The notes beneath the pieces are model-generated. The model did no database searches. It worked only from the letters and a program-made list of their open reading frames with translations, and was not told the DNA's origin. Source: an uncultured Barnesiella sp. (GTDB lineage Bacteria > Bacteroidota > Bacteroidia > Bacteroidales > Barnesiellaceae_A). Taken from it: 6,514 nucleotides of DNA. The stretch spans positions 1 through 6,514 of the forward strand of contig CAJGDT010000089.1 of the NCBI GenBank assembly GCA_904502265.1, read 5' to 3'. Of the stretch, positions 1-6,514 are shown piece after piece (the stretch's first letter is position 1; the number at the start of each line of letters is the position of its first letter). The position numbers were made by a program, and so were the translations under genes.

Positions 1-1386
1 AGACAACTTGCCGTCGATGTATGTGCCGGCATCACCGGTGCGGAACCATCCGTCTTCGGTAAATACCTTGGCAGTCTCCTCGGGCTTCTTGTAGTAACCT
101 TGCATTACAGTACCACTCTTAACAAGTATCTCGTTGTTGTTTTCGGTGTCGATGCGTACCTCAATCTCGGGCATTACTGTACCCACAGTACCTATCTTGT
201 AGTCGTTAGAGAGGAAGCAAGATACAGTAGCTGTAGTCTCAGACAATCCGTAGCCATAAGTAATGGGCATACCGCATGAGAGCAAGAACTCGTTGATGGC
301 ATCACCAAGGGGTGCACCGGCTACAGGGAAGAGTACGCCGTTGTTTACACCTACAGTGTGACGTATTTTCGAGAGGATAACCTTGTCGAACAACTTGTAT
401 TGCAAGTTGAGCATGAAGGGGATATCGCGACCTTGGCTCTTGTAGTCGATGTAATATTTGCGACCGGTTTTCAGTGCCATTTGTATCATCTTGGCCTTTA
501 CGCCACTTTGCTTGGCAATAAAGTCTTGTATACCGGCATATACTTTCTCCCAGAAACGGGGCACGTTGCACAACAACGAGGGGCGTACCTCTTTAACGGT
601 TGCTGCAATGGTCTTGGGGTCGCGGTTGATAACCACGCGAATACCCATGTAGAGGCAGAAGTAGCTCCAAGCACGCTCAAAGATGTGTGTCATGGGCAAG
701 AAGCTGAGCGATACATCTTCGTCGCTAATCATCGTGAGGCGTTGCTTGTGAATGCGCATGATGATGTCGTAGTTGGTGTGCGAGAGCATCACGCCTTTGG
801 GTTCGCCTGTAGTACCCGATGTGTATATGAGGGTAGCAAGGTCCTCGGGGCGAGCCGAACGAGTGCGACGTTCAACCTCGGCTTTTACCTCATCCGATGC
901 CTTTTCGCCCAAAGCCATGAATTCATCCATGTAGATGCTTTGGTCGTCATCCTCGGCGCGTACTACTTGACGGTCGAAGATGATAACACGCTCAACAAGC
1001 GGACAGTTGGCGCGAGCCTCCATCCACACATCATATTGGGGTTGCTCACCCACAAAGAGGAAGCGAGCCTCTGTCTCGTTGATGATGTAGGTAATCTGGT
1101 CGGCCGAGCTGGTGGCATATAGCGGGGCTATTACTGCGCGGTTTTGGAACGCGCCGTGGTCTACTACAAGACCGTGAATGGTATTTTGGGTAAAAGTAGT
1201 GATATTCTCCTTTTCCTTAATACCCAATTGTGCCAATGCGCGTGCAGCAGTGTCAACGAGCGACTTAAATTGGTTCCATGATGTTGATATCCACTCGTTT
1301 GTAACGTAGTCTTTGTGACGGATTGCTTCGCGCTCTCCGTATTTTTCAGCCTGACGTGCAGGCATAGAGGTCATTTCATTGATCAT
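1..1386 (-). CDS. Long-chain fatty acid-CoA ligase (AMP-forming acyl-CoA synthetase), C-terminus cut off by window edge
   Basis: This is a member of the ANL adenylate-forming superfamily, FadD/FAA1-like. It would activate long-chain fatty acids with ATP to acyl-AMP and then form the CoA thioester in the cytoplasm or at the inner membrane. The frame stays open from ATG 1386 to position 1, giving 462 residues; from memory the family is about 600, so roughly 140 are missing. Visible motifs are the P-loop YTSGTTGEPKG (residues 188-198), the adenylate-binding YGYGLSETTA (377-386) and WFRTGD (447-452), whose Asp452 should bind the ribose. The catalytic lysine of the C-terminal subdomain is outside the window. 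An in-frame TGA lies three codons upstream of ATG 1386, so longer ATG starts are excluded; Met5 and Met8 are less likely alternatives. A TACCTTTG promoter element lies about 22 bp upstream. It appears to be transcribed separately from the prenyl synthase gene, which ends in its own terminator. Substrate chain length is inferred from family resemblance only. Confidence 0.93.
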   Translation of the reverse strand, partial: MINEMTSMPARQAEKYGEREAIRHKDYVTNEWISTSWNQFKSLVDTAARALAQLGIKEKENITTFTQNTIHGLVVDHGAFQNRAVIAPLYATSSADQITYIINETEARFLFVGEQPQYDVWMEARANCPLVERVIIFDRQVVRAEDDDQSIYMDEFMALGEKASDEVKAEVERRTRSARPEDLATLIYTSGTTGEPKGVMLSHTNYDIIMRIHKQRLTMISDEDVSLSFLPMTHIFERAWSYFCLYMGIRVVINRDPKTIAATVKEVRPSLLCNVPRFWEKVYAGIQDFIAKQSGVKAKMIQMALKTGRKYYIDYKSQGRDIPFMLNLQYKLFDKVILSKIRHTVGVNNGVLFPVAGAPLGDAINEFLLSCGMPITYGYGLSETTATVSCFLSNDYKIGTVGTVMPEIEVRIDTENNNEILVKSGTVMQGYYKKPEETAKVFTEDGWFRTGDAGTYIDGKLS

Positions 1387-1407
1387 ATAATCTCAATTTG
1401 TTCGGCG

Positions 1408-1415
1408 CAAAGGTA
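1408..1415 (-). promoter_or_regulatory. Putative -7 promoter element of the acyl-CoA synthetase gene
   Basis: On the minus strand this reads TACCTTTG, an exact match to the Bacteroidota -7 consensus TAnnTTTG. It would start transcription about 15 bp before ATG 1386. No clear TTTG -33 element is found 19-22 bp further upstream, so the promoter is weak or depends on an activator, or the match is fortuitous. Confidence 0.45.
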
Positions 1416-1470
1416 GAGATAATGCCTCGTAAAAGTTGTTTATTGCAAGTATTAAATCGCAAAATGTATG

Positions 1471-1517
1471 CAAAAATTGCACAATTGCACATTGAATGTG
1501 CATGTGTGCAATTTTTG
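1471..1517. repeat. 47-bp imperfect inverted repeat, possible operator or bidirectional hairpin
   Basis: Two nested palindromes share one centre at position 1494. The outer arms of 13 bp (1471-1483 and 1505-1517, CAAAAATTGCACA and its complement) match perfectly. The inner arms of 8 bp (1486-1493 and 1495-1502, TGCACATT and AATGTGCA) also match perfectly. Only two of the 23 arm positions mismatch (1484/1504 and 1485/1503). The left arm additionally contains ATTGCACA twice in tandem (1476-1483, 1484-1491). The element lies between the terminator of the prenyl synthase gene and the promoter of the acyl-CoA synthetase gene, with its centre about 80 bp upstream of that gene's -7 box. It could be a regulator binding site, or, because T-runs end the stem on both strands, a back-up terminator. 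The function is not known. Confidence 0.75.
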
Positions 1518-1548
1518 AGGATGTAGTGTAGGTAAAAGCTTTGTGTAT

Positions 1549-1586
1549 AAAAGCAATGGGGCTACGACTGTTATTCGTAGCCCCAT
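1549..1586 (-). terminator. Rho-independent-type terminator of the polyprenyl synthase gene
   Basis: A perfect 12-bp stem (1556-1567 pairing with 1575-1586, containing GGGGCTACGA and its complement) encloses a 7-nt loop. On the minus strand it begins 22 bp after the TAA at 1609-1611. A short T-run (complement of 1549-1552) follows three bases after the stem. The T-tract is short, but the stem is long and GC-rich, and no comparable T-tract follows on the plus strand, so the minus orientation is favoured. Confidence 0.7.
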
Positions 1587-1608
1587 GCAATAGGTTATGT
1601 AAAGTTGA

Positions 1609-2583
1609 TTATTTTTCGCGGCTGATGGTGTAGTCAAGCAATGTTATAAGTGCGTCCTGTGCTTGGCTGTGGGGTAATGTGCCGAATATTGCAACTGCTT
1701 CGTTGCGCATTTGTTGCATGCGTTCTTGTGCATACTCTATACCACCATGTGTTTTGGCGTAGTTGATGAGGGTCTCGATGGCTTCGCTATCGAGGTTGTC
1801 GTTGTCGAGGAGGGCGCGCATGCGGCTGTTCTCTTCGTCGTTGTTGTGTGTGATGGCATAGAGTAGCGGAAGGGTTATTTTGCCCTCGCGCAAGTCGTTG
1901 CCTGTAGGCTTGCCTATGACGTTGTTGTCGTAGTAGTCAAAGATGTCGTCCTTGATTTGGAAACAAAGACCGAGGAGTTCACCGAAGTTCTCTAACTTAA
2001 TGCGAGTCTCTTCATCGGCATTGACCGATATAGCACCTACGTGCATGCAAGTGCGGAAAAGTGATGCTGTCTTGCGACGTATTACCTCGAAGTAGGCCTC
2101 CTCCGAGAGGCGGTGTTGTCGGGCATTGTCTATTTGGTTGATTTCACCATGTGCCAACTCTTGACCCAATCGACCCATGGCAGCAATTATCTGCATGTTG
2201 TTGGTCTCCACACCACATTGCAAGGCGCATGACACAAAGTGGTCGCCCATGAGAACGGCCAGTCGGTTATCTTCAAGAGCATTGATGGTGGGAAGTCCTC
2301 GGCGATACAACGAGGTGTCTATCACATCGTCGTGAATGAGGCTGGCATTGTGCATCAGTTCTATCGCAGCAGCCGATAGGATGGTGGAGGGGGTGATTTT
2401 ACCCATCATACGAGCGCACAGCAAGATAAGAATAGGACGTATCTGCTTGCCTTTGGTGAGCAGATAGCGGTCGACAATCTTGTTTATCAATTGGTTGTTG
2501 GTGTGAAGTTTCTCGACCAATATGCGGTTGAGTTCAACCAATTCGTCGTTTATCGGTGCTTGTATGTTAGATAATACATCCAT
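1609..2583 (-). CDS. Polyprenyl diphosphate synthase (long-chain trans-isoprenyl diphosphate synthase)
   Basis: This 324-residue class I prenyltransferase (IspB/HepT-like) would add isopentenyl diphosphate units to an allylic diphosphate. In this phylum the likely end use is the menaquinone side chain. Visible motifs are GKQIRP (45-50, diphosphate binding), the first aspartate-rich motif DDVID (85-89), the second KDDIFD (211-216, Asp212, Asp213, Asp216), and GKPTGNDLREGK (224-235). The residues four and five positions before the first DDxxD are Ser81 and Ala80. Small residues there leave the product tunnel open, which fits a long-chain rather than a C15 or C20 product; the exact length cannot be read. 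The frame extends 22 codons upstream to an ATG at 2649, but that stretch covers the predicted promoter and is not family-like, so ATG 2583 (MDVLSNIQAP) is chosen. It is divergent from polA and followed by its own terminator. Confidence 0.93.
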   Translation of the reverse strand: MDVLSNIQAPINDELVELNRILVEKLHTNNQLINKIVDRYLLTKGKQIRPILILLCARMMGKITPSTILSAAAIELMHNASLIHDDVIDTSLYRRGLPTINALEDNRLAVLMGDHFVSCALQCGVETNNMQIIAAMGRLGQELAHGEINQIDNARQHRLSEEAYFEVIRRKTASLFRTCMHVGAISVNADEETRIKLENFGELLGLCFQIKDDIFDYYDNNVIGKPTGNDLREGKITLPLLYAITHNNDEENSRMRALLDNDNLDSEAIETLINYAKTHGGIEYAQERMQQMRNEAVAIFGTLPHSQAQDALITLLDYTISREK

Positions 2584-2603
2584 TGTTTTCCAGAAAATCG
2601 CTA

Positions 2604-2635
2604 CAAAAGTACAAATAAAACTTGTCCGAAACAAT
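2604..2635 (-). promoter_or_regulatory. Promoter of the polyprenyl synthase gene
   Basis: On the minus strand, TACTTTTG (2604-2611) matches the Bacteroidota -7 consensus TAnnTTTG. ATTG (2632-2635) lies exactly 20 bp upstream as a 3-of-4 match to the -33 TTTG. Transcription would begin about 15 nt before ATG 2583, leaving a very short leader. This supports the 2583 start over the one at 2649, which would lie upstream of the whole promoter. Confidence 0.62.
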
Positions 2636-2676
2636 ACTTGTTTGTGCATAAGTGCAAAAAGTTGATGTCTCTTTGA

Positions 2677-2708
2677 TTTGTTTCTTTGCTCGTCATTGAG
2701 TATCTTTG
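2677..2708 (+). promoter_or_regulatory. Promoter of the polA(-mfd) transcription unit
   Basis: TTTG (2677-2680), a 20-bp spacer and TATCTTTG (2701-2708) form a full match to the Bacteroidota vegetative promoter. Transcription should start near 2714, giving a leader of about 48 nt. The leader begins with a small potential hairpin (ACAGC 2718-2722, TTT loop, GCTGT 2726-2730) and has no strong Shine-Dalgarno sequence before ATG 2762. The same 178-bp gap carries the opposing promoter of the prenyl synthase gene. Confidence 0.72.
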
Positions 2709-2761
2709 CTCATTAAGACAGCTTTGCTGTACTATTTGCAGAGCTAAAAACATCGATAACC

Positions 2762-5557
2762 ATGAACGAAGAACAAACTAAAGTTTCGCAAAGGCTCTTT
2801 TTGATAGATGCCTATGCCTTGATATATAGGTCGTACTATGCATTTATAAAGAATCCGCGTATCAACTCACGTGGCGAAAACACATCGGCTATACTGGGTT
2901 TTGTCAATACGCTCGAGGATGTGCTCCGACGCGAAAATCCCACACATATAGCAGTGGGATTTGACCCTCATGGTCCTACGTTTCGCCATGAGGCGTACGA
3001 GCAATACAAAGCGCAGCGAGAGGAGACTCCCGAGGCGATACGATTTGCCGTACCTATCATCAAGGAGATTATCAAGGCATATCGAATGCCTATCATCGAA
3101 GTGCCCGGGTATGAGGCCGACGATGTGATAGGTTCGTTGGCTATAAAGGCCGAGGAGGCCGGCTTTGATACCTACATGATGACACCCGACAAGGACTATG
3201 GTCAGCTGGTTACCGACCATATCTTTATGTACCGCCCGCGATTTGGTGGCGACTACGATGTGTTGGGTGTGCCCGAGGTGTGTGCCAAGTATGATATAGC
3301 GTCGCCCAAGCAGGTAATAGATATATTGGGTCTTATGGGCGATAGCTCCGACAACATACCCGGCTGTCCCGGTGTAGGTGAGAAGACTGCTGTGAAGTTG
3401 ATACAAGAGTTTGGCTCTATCGACAACTTGCTTGCCAATACCGATAAATTGAAAGGTGCACTGCAACGGAAGGTGCAAGAAAACCGTGAGATGATAGAGT
3501 TCTCGCGTTTCTTGGCAACGATTAAGACCGATGTTGAGGTGGAGTTTGACGAGGAGTCATTGCGTCGTAAACCTATTGATGAGGAGTCATTGCGTCGCAT
3601 CTTTAACGAAATGGAGTTTCGCACGCTTGCCGACCGTATTTTGGGTAAAAGTGCCCCGACTCCTGCACCGCAATCGACCCCACAGCAAGCCTCATTGTTC
3701 GATGCGTTTGATGCAGCCGAGCAAGCTACTCCCGAAGAAGAAATACTTAAAAGTGCCGCAGATGTACCTCACACCTATCACTTGGTCGACACTGAAGATG
3801 CCATGTGGGACTTGGCGGCTCTGTTGGGCAATGCCTCTCAATTTGCTTTCGATACCGAAACGACAGGCTTGGATGCTATGCAGAGCGAGTTGGTAGGTAT
3901 GTCGTTTGCCATGCAAGCGCACGAGGCCTACTATGTGCCCGTTCCGGCCGATCGTGTAGCTGCCGAGTTGGTGGTGGAAATATTCCGTTCGGCATTGGAA
4001 AATGAGAACATTATGAAAATTGGTCAGAACATCAAGTACGACTATATGGTAATGCGCAACTATGGTATTACCATACAGGGCAAGATGTTCGACACCATGA
4101 TAGCACACTATTTGTTGCAACCCGAGCAACGTCACAATATGGATTATTTGGCCGAGGTCTATATGCACTATCGCACTATCTCTATCGAGAGCCTGATAGG
4201 TGCCAAGGGTAAGGGCCAATTATCAATGCGACAAGCCCCGGTTAATGAGGTGTGCGAGTATGCTGCCGAAGATGCCGATGTAACATGGCAACTCTACGAA
4301 ATATTGCGTGAGGAGCTACAAAAGGAGCAGATGACACAACTCTTTGAGGAGATAGAAATGCCCCTCGTGCGTGTGCTTGCTGAGATGGAAATGGCGGGTG
4401 TGCGTGTTGATGTTGAGGCGTTGCGAGCTTCGGCACAGTCGCTCGAGGAGCGCATTGTGGCTCTCGAAGCCGAAATACATGAATTGGCCGGTATGACATT
4501 CAATATAGCCTCGCCAAGGCAAGTGGGCGAGGTACTCTTTGAACACCTCAAGATAGATGCCAAGGCACGCAAGACCAAGAGTGGACAATACTCGACCACC
4601 GAAGAGGTGTTGGAGCGATTGCGCCCCAATCATCCTATTGTGGGCAAGATACTCGACATGCGTGGCTTGCGCAAGTTATTGAGTACCTATGTCAATGCCT
4701 TGCCCGAGCTTATCAATGCAAAGACCGGCAAGATACACACCTCGTTCAATCAGACGGTTACGGCTACGGGTCGTCTCAGTTCGAGCAATCCCAACTTACA
4801 GAACATTCCTATCCGCGATGCCGATGGTCGTGAGATACGTCGTGCCTTTGTGGCATCGCCTGGATGCCGTTTCTTCTCGGCCGACTATTCACAGATAGAA
4901 CTACGCATCATGGCCCACATGAGTGGCGATACTGCGATGATAGAGGCCTTCAATTCCGGTGCCGATGTACATACAGCCACGGCTGCCAAGATATTCAAAG
5001 TGCCCTTTGAGGAGGTAACAAGCGATATGCGTCGCAAGGCGAAAACTGCCAATTTCGGTATTATTTATGGTATATCAACCTTTGGTCTTGCCGAGCGATT
5101 GAGTGTGTCGCGCGCCGAAGCAAAGACTCTTATAGATGGTTATTTCGAAACCTATCCTCGCATCAAGGAATATATGGCACAATGTGTCGAGGAGGCTCGC
5201 AAGTGTGGTTATGTAACTACGATATGTGGTCGTCGTCGTATGTTGCCCGACATCAATTCGCACAATGCAACCGTGCGAGGATATGCCGAGCGAAATGCTA
5301 TCAATGCACCCATACAAGGCAGTGCCGCCGATATTATCAAAATTGCCATGATAAGGATATACGAACGCATGCAACGCGAAGGCTTGCAAGCTCGCATGAT
5401 TTTGCAGGTACACGATGAGTTGAACTTTGATGTACCGATGGGCGAAGTAGAACAACTTGCTCGCCTTGTAACTGAGGAGATGCAACGAGCTTACAGCATG
5501 TGTGTGCCTTTGATAGCCGATAGTGGTGTGGCCGATAATTGGCTTGAAGCTCATTAA
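2762..5557 (+). CDS. polA: DNA polymerase I (5' nuclease, 3'-5' exonuclease and polymerase)
   Basis: This 931-residue protein (E. coli Pol I has 928) removes RNA primers and fills gaps in replication and excision repair. Residues about 11-295 are the 5' nuclease, with Asp16, EADD (118-121), TPDKD (141-145) and GDSSD (193-197) as metal ligands. A Pro/Gln-rich linker (about 297-330) follows. The proofreading domain (about 335-525) looks active: Asp364 and Glu366 in DTETTG, Asp427 in NIKYD, Tyr500 and Asp504 in YAAED. The polymerase domain has motif A DYSQIELR (708-715), motif B (Arg757, Lys761, Phe765, Tyr769) and motif C VHDE (883-886); Asp708 and Asp885 should hold the catalytic metals. Phe765 is at the position that selects against dideoxynucleotides. 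ATG 2762 is the only plausible start after the in-frame TAA at 2714-2716. The gene ends with tandem TAA codons (5555-5560), 19 bp before mfd. Oddities are a duplicated decapeptide (263-282) and a clamp-motif-like QASLF (309-313). Confidence 0.98.
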   Translation: MNEEQTKVSQRLFLIDAYALIYRSYYAFIKNPRINSRGENTSAILGFVNTLEDVLRRENPTHIAVGFDPHGPTFRHEAYEQYKAQREETPEAIRFAVPIIKEIIKAYRMPIIEVPGYEADDVIGSLAIKAEEAGFDTYMMTPDKDYGQLVTDHIFMYRPRFGGDYDVLGVPEVCAKYDIASPKQVIDILGLMGDSSDNIPGCPGVGEKTAVKLIQEFGSIDNLLANTDKLKGALQRKVQENREMIEFSRFLATIKTDVEVEFDEESLRRKPIDEESLRRIFNEMEFRTLADRILGKSAPTPAPQSTPQQASLFDAFDAAEQATPEEEILKSAADVPHTYHLVDTEDAMWDLAALLGNASQFAFDTETTGLDAMQSELVGMSFAMQAHEAYYVPVPADRVAAELVVEIFRSALENENIMKIGQNIKYDYMVMRNYGITIQGKMFDTMIAHYLLQPEQRHNMDYLAEVYMHYRTISIESLIGAKGKGQLSMRQAPVNEVCEYAAEDADVTWQLYEILREELQKEQMTQLFEEIEMPLVRVLAEMEMAGVRVDVEALRASAQSLEERIVALEAEIHELAGMTFNIASPRQVGEVLFEHLKIDAKARKTKSGQYSTTEEVLERLRPNHPIVGKILDMRGLRKLLSTYVNALPELINAKTGKIHTSFNQTVTATGRLSSSNPNLQNIPIRDADGREIRRAFVASPGCRFFSADYSQIELRIMAHMSGDTAMIEAFNSGADVHTATAAKIFKVPFEEVTSDMRRKAKTANFGIIYGISTFGLAERLSVSRAEAKTLIDGYFETYPRIKEYMAQCVEEARKCGYVTTICGRRRMLPDINSHNATVRGYAERNAINAPIQGSAADIIKIAMIRIYERMQREGLQARMILQVHDELNFDVPMGEVEQLARLVTEEMQRAYSMCVPLIADSGVADNWLEAH
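3546..3597 (+). repeat. In-frame 30-bp-period direct repeat inside polA
   Basis: A 22-bp unit (TTGAY followed by GAGGAGTCATTGCGTCG) occurs at 3546-3567 and 3576-3597 with a single C/T difference. The spacing is exactly 30 bp, ten codons, so the encoded heptapeptide DEESLRR appears twice (residues 263-269 and 273-279). Near-identical codon choice suggests a recent local duplication rather than convergent protein sequence. It lies near the C-terminal end of the 5' nuclease domain. Confidence 0.85.
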
Positions 5558-5576
5558 TAACCCATAAGTGAGTAAT

Positions 5577-6514
5577 ATGGAGCTGGTAGAACTCAAATCA
5601 ATCATTAATACCCCTGCGCGCAAAAAGGCATTGGCAGGAGTGCTATCGGATCGAAAGATAAAGCGTATAGCATTCACCGGACTTGAAGGTTCGGCCATCG
5701 CTTTTGCCTTATGCAACTTGCTTGATACCAATCGACATGCCATTATAGTGGCTACTGATAGCGATGAGGCAGGGTATTTGTATCATGACCTTGTGCAACT
5801 TGAGGGCGAGCAGCGTGTGGCATTCTTTCCATCGGGTTATAAGCGCAATATCAAGTATGGTCAGGTAGACGCTCCGGCCGGTATCATGCGTACCGATGTC
5901 CTCAATCGTCTTAAACTCAAAGATCCACTCTTGGTAGTTACCTACCCCGAGGCTATAGCCGAGAAGGTCGTGCAAGAGAAAGTGTTGGAACAAAACACCC
6001 TGCATATCACTACTCGCGAGCCTGTAGATATAACCTTTGTAGCGCAAGTGTTGCGCGAGTATGGATTTGCTCGTGTTGATTATGTGTATGAGCCGGGTCA
6101 GTATGCTGTGCGGGGTAGTATTCTCGACGTATTTTCATATTCAAATGAATATCCGTATCGCATAGATTTTTTTGGTGACGATGTGGAGAGTATCCGTTCG
6201 TTTGATGTCGACAGCCAGCTATCGCGCGAGAAGCACGATGAGGTCTATATTATTCCAAATGTGTGCAACAAAGTAGAGAATGGAGTCTCTTTACTGGAGT
6301 TTATCGATGCAACGACACTCTTTGCCTTTGGCAACTTGACTCATACCATAGATCGCATCATAGAATTGTCGAAAGAGACTCTTGCCGTGCAAGCATATGT
6401 CACCGAAGAGGTGGATGTAAATGCGATGCAGAAGATTGTAGATGCCGATGTCTTTACTCGTAGTTTGGTGTCATTTCGTCGCATAGAGTATGGCAAGCGT
6501 ACTATCGAAACACC
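5577..6514 (+). CDS. mfd: Transcription-repair coupling factor Mfd, N-terminal 312 residues (cut by window edge)
   Basis: Mfd is a DNA translocase that removes RNA polymerase stalled at DNA lesions and recruits UvrA. From memory, full-length proteins are about 1,100 residues; the RNA polymerase-binding and helicase modules lie beyond the window. The visible part is the UvrB-like N-terminal module. The strongest signature is at residues 171-212: YEPGQYAVRG, then PYRIDFFGD and SFDVDSQ. Arg179, Arg195 and Phe199 correspond by spacing to E. coli Arg165, Arg181 and Phe185, which from memory contact UvrA. The N-terminal nucleotide-binding fold has GLEGSA (35-40) without the Lys-Thr of a working P-loop, as expected for the inert module. 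ATG 5577 is preceded by an in-frame TAA (5565-5567); GTG 5568 would add three residues and is less likely. The 19-bp gap after polA, with no terminator or promoter, implies co-transcription. Confidence 0.95.
   Translation, partial: MELVELKSIINTPARKKALAGVLSDRKIKRIAFTGLEGSAIAFALCNLLDTNRHAIIVATDSDEAGYLYHDLVQLEGEQRVAFFPSGYKRNIKYGQVDAPAGIMRTDVLNRLKLKDPLLVVTYPEAIAEKVVQEKVLEQNTLHITTREPVDITFVAQVLREYGFARVDYVYEPGQYAVRGSILDVFSYSNEYPYRIDFFGDDVESIRSFDVDSQLSREKHDEVYIIPNVCNKVENGVSLLEFIDATTLFAFGNLTHTIDRIIELSKETLAVQAYVTEEVDVNAMQKIVDADVFTRSLVSFRRIEYGKRTIET

Noticed and set aside
358..1122. A 254-codon open frame on the plus strand
   Set aside because: It runs antisense to the well-supported acyl-CoA synthetase, whose motifs span the same bases. 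The translation has no recognisable domain, and there is no promoter before it. It is a shadow of codon bias.
1393..1637. Two overlapping small open frames on the minus strand (65 and 61 codons) in the intergenic region
   Set aside because: They read through the terminator stem, the inverted repeat and, for one, the end of the prenyl synthase gene. Their composition follows these structures, and no promoter or start context supports them.
2584..2649. A 22-residue N-terminal extension of the prenyl synthase starting at ATG 2649
   Set aside because: The stretch contains both elements of the predicted promoter of the same gene, and its translation does not look like the family N-terminus. ATG 2583 fits better.
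2641..2660. TGTGCA/TGCAAAAA words resembling the 47-bp inverted repeat at 1471-1517
   Set aside because: Only an 8-mer is shared and there is no palindromic arrangement, so chance in AT-rich intergenic DNA is sufficient explanation.
5075..5743. A 222-codon open frame on the minus strand across the polA-mfd junction
   Set aside because: It is antisense to the polymerase catalytic motifs and the mfd start, and has no family resemblance. The other long antisense frames within polA (for example 2867-3478 and 3692-4219) were rejected for the same reason.
1..6514. A hidden novel system, mobile element, CRISPR array or RNA gene
   Set aside because: Nearly all of the window is accounted for by four recognisable housekeeping genes with short spacers. 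I saw no terminal inverted repeats with a transposase, no regularly spaced repeats and no tRNA- or rRNA-like sequence.

Overview
The window looks like an ordinary chromosomal housekeeping segment from a member of the Bacteroidales (phylum Bacteroidota). Two things point there. First, the upstream regions carry the Bacteroidota vegetative promoter pattern (TTTG, about 20 bp, then TAnnTTTG) instead of -35/-10 boxes, and no strong Shine-Dalgarno sequences. Second, from memory, the proteins read like Bacteroides-type homologues. I cannot assign a family or genus from sequence alone.

Layout, left to right. Positions 1-1386 (minus strand) hold the first 462 residues of a long-chain acyl-CoA synthetase of the AMP-forming family; its C-terminal end lies outside the window. 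Positions 1387-1608 are intergenic and contain a -7 promoter element for that gene, an unusual 47-bp inverted repeat, and a 12-bp-stem terminator belonging to the next gene. Positions 1609-2583 (minus) encode a complete long-chain polyprenyl diphosphate synthase. Positions 2584-2761 form a short divergent promoter region. Positions 2762-5557 (plus) encode a complete three-domain DNA polymerase I (polA). Positions 5577-6514 (plus) hold the first 312 residues of the transcription-repair coupling factor Mfd, starting 19 bp after polA and running off the window.

Functionally there are two themes. The minus-strand genes concern lipid and isoprenoid metabolism: fatty-acid activation, and a prenyl chain probably used for the menaquinone tail. 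Each seems to have its own promoter. The plus-strand genes concern DNA repair. Mfd recruits the UvrABC system to stalled RNA polymerase, and Pol I fills the gap left after excision, so a polA-mfd transcription unit makes biological sense.

I found no mobile element, CRISPR array, RNA gene, defence system or other clearly novel system. The points worth a second look are modest: the 47-bp inverted repeat upstream of the acyl-CoA synthetase gene, a sliding-clamp-binding-like peptide in the Pol I linker, a 30-bp in-frame duplication in polA, 9-bp direct repeats in the polA promoter, and the tight polA-mfd linkage.
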